A stretch of 64,000 nt of DNA from Cyprinodon diabolis (taxonomy: Eukaryota > Chordata > Actinopteri > Cyprinodontiformes > Cyprinodontidae), in the NCBI GenBank assembly GCA_030533445.1, contig CM060075.1, positions 36,228,196 to 36,292,195 of the forward strand, written 5' to 3'. Shown one piece after another: positions 63,400 to 64,000 of this stretch (the first letter of the stretch is position 1; each line of letters starts with the position of its first letter). The notes below the pieces were generated by a model. The model was not told the DNA's origin. It worked only from the letters and a program-made list of their open reading frames with translations, and did not search any database. Both the position numbers and the translations under genes were made by a program.

Positions 63400-63990
63400 T
63401 GGTCCATTCAGATCAGGATCAGATTTAACCCAATCACAGGACATTAGAATAGATCAAAAGGTTACAAAATAAAAATCCAGAAATTTCTTCTGCCAAGGCT
63501 GACTGGGCTTCAAAGAGGCAGAAGCAAACAAAATCCAGCAGAGATACAAAAGGTAACTGTTAACTAGCTCTACAGGCGGCCCTGTCCAGGAAAAACACAG
63601 CCAGGCAGAAGAGCTTCCATGTCAGAGGATGAAACGGCACATCCAGTTAGTCACAGTTAGAGAAACAGGACTACACTAAAAATCAGGTCTAGCTCCAACA
63701 TCTATAAACAAGGGTGTTAATGGAAGCAGCACGGCTGATATTTCTCTCCAGGATGGTGTCACAGCCAAACAGGAACAGACGAGGCAAAGCTACTATAAGA
63801 AACGCAGAGAGGGCATAATGTTAGAGGTTAAACTGATAAATACTGCAGAATGGGAAAATAGAGATAGAATGCTGAAAAGGGGTCCCTATGTCCTCCAGCA
63901 GTCTAAGGATATACCAGCATAAATATAGAAAATAACCCAGGATAACCTAACTATCTTGGATAAGGTATAAGAAAGGTAGAGCTAAGGAGA
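63400..63990. repeat. dispersed repeat family C, copy 3
   Basis: Shares with copy 1 the words GCTGACTGGGCTTCAA, CACAGCCAGGCAGA and AGAGAAACAGGACTACACT. With copy 2 it shares GGTCCCTATGTCCTC. It fills the last part of the window inside the intron after 63059. Confidence 0.65.
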
Positions 63991-64000
63991 ACTGTCTGTC

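Overview
The window looks like nuclear DNA from a ray-finned fish, most likely a percomorph teleost. It has intron-rich genes on the + strand with canonical GT/AG junctions. It also has a dense load of fish-type repeats: Tc1/mariner, hAT-like elements with 8-bp target duplications, tRNA-derived SINEs, LINE 3' ends, a probable solo LTR and long GATG tracts. I cannot name the species.

Three protein-coding genes, all on +, make up the coding content. (1) Positions 1-15256: the 3' part (15 exons, 542 residues) of a Sec23-like zinc-finger / von Willebrand A protein resembling fish 'circularly permutated Ras protein 1-like' genes. Its 5' end lies left of the window. (2) Positions 32663-47210: a complete 14-coding-exon TRIM E3 ligase gene (611 residues: RING, B-box 2, coiled coil, PRY/SPRY). 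(3) Positions 50135-63059: the 5' part (13 coding exons, 801 codons) of a nuclear RNA-binding protein of the ZNF638/matrin-3 kind. It carries a matrin-type zinc finger, an RS region and an RRM, and it runs off the right edge. All reading frames were joined by eye, and every exon-exon phase closes without a frameshift.

From 15.5 to 21.8 kb I see only repeats and unassigned DNA. From 21823 to 31657 lies a recent direct tandem duplication of about 4.9 kb, with copies differing at roughly eight substitutions outside microsatellites. Its breakpoints share AATAT. Each copy carries a promoter-like stretch ending in a good splice donor, and the TRIM start codon lies about 1 kb downstream, directly behind a splice acceptor. 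The duplication may therefore have doubled a TRIM first exon or promoter; this is inference.

The introns are repeat traps. Gene 1 hosts a 911-bp hAT-like element with an 8-bp target duplication, a nearly intact Tc1 element (one in-frame stop) and long GGAT tracts. The TRIM introns hold two decayed Tc1 elements, a LINE fragment split by a hAT-like foldback element, and a strong CTCF-type motif. The matrin-like gene holds a LINE remnant, about 1.9 kb of minisatellite plus GATG repeat, an 804-bp hAT-like element with a perfect target duplication, and a long-TIR element into which a SINE has inserted. No rRNA, functional tRNA, CRISPR array or bacterial-type operon is visible.
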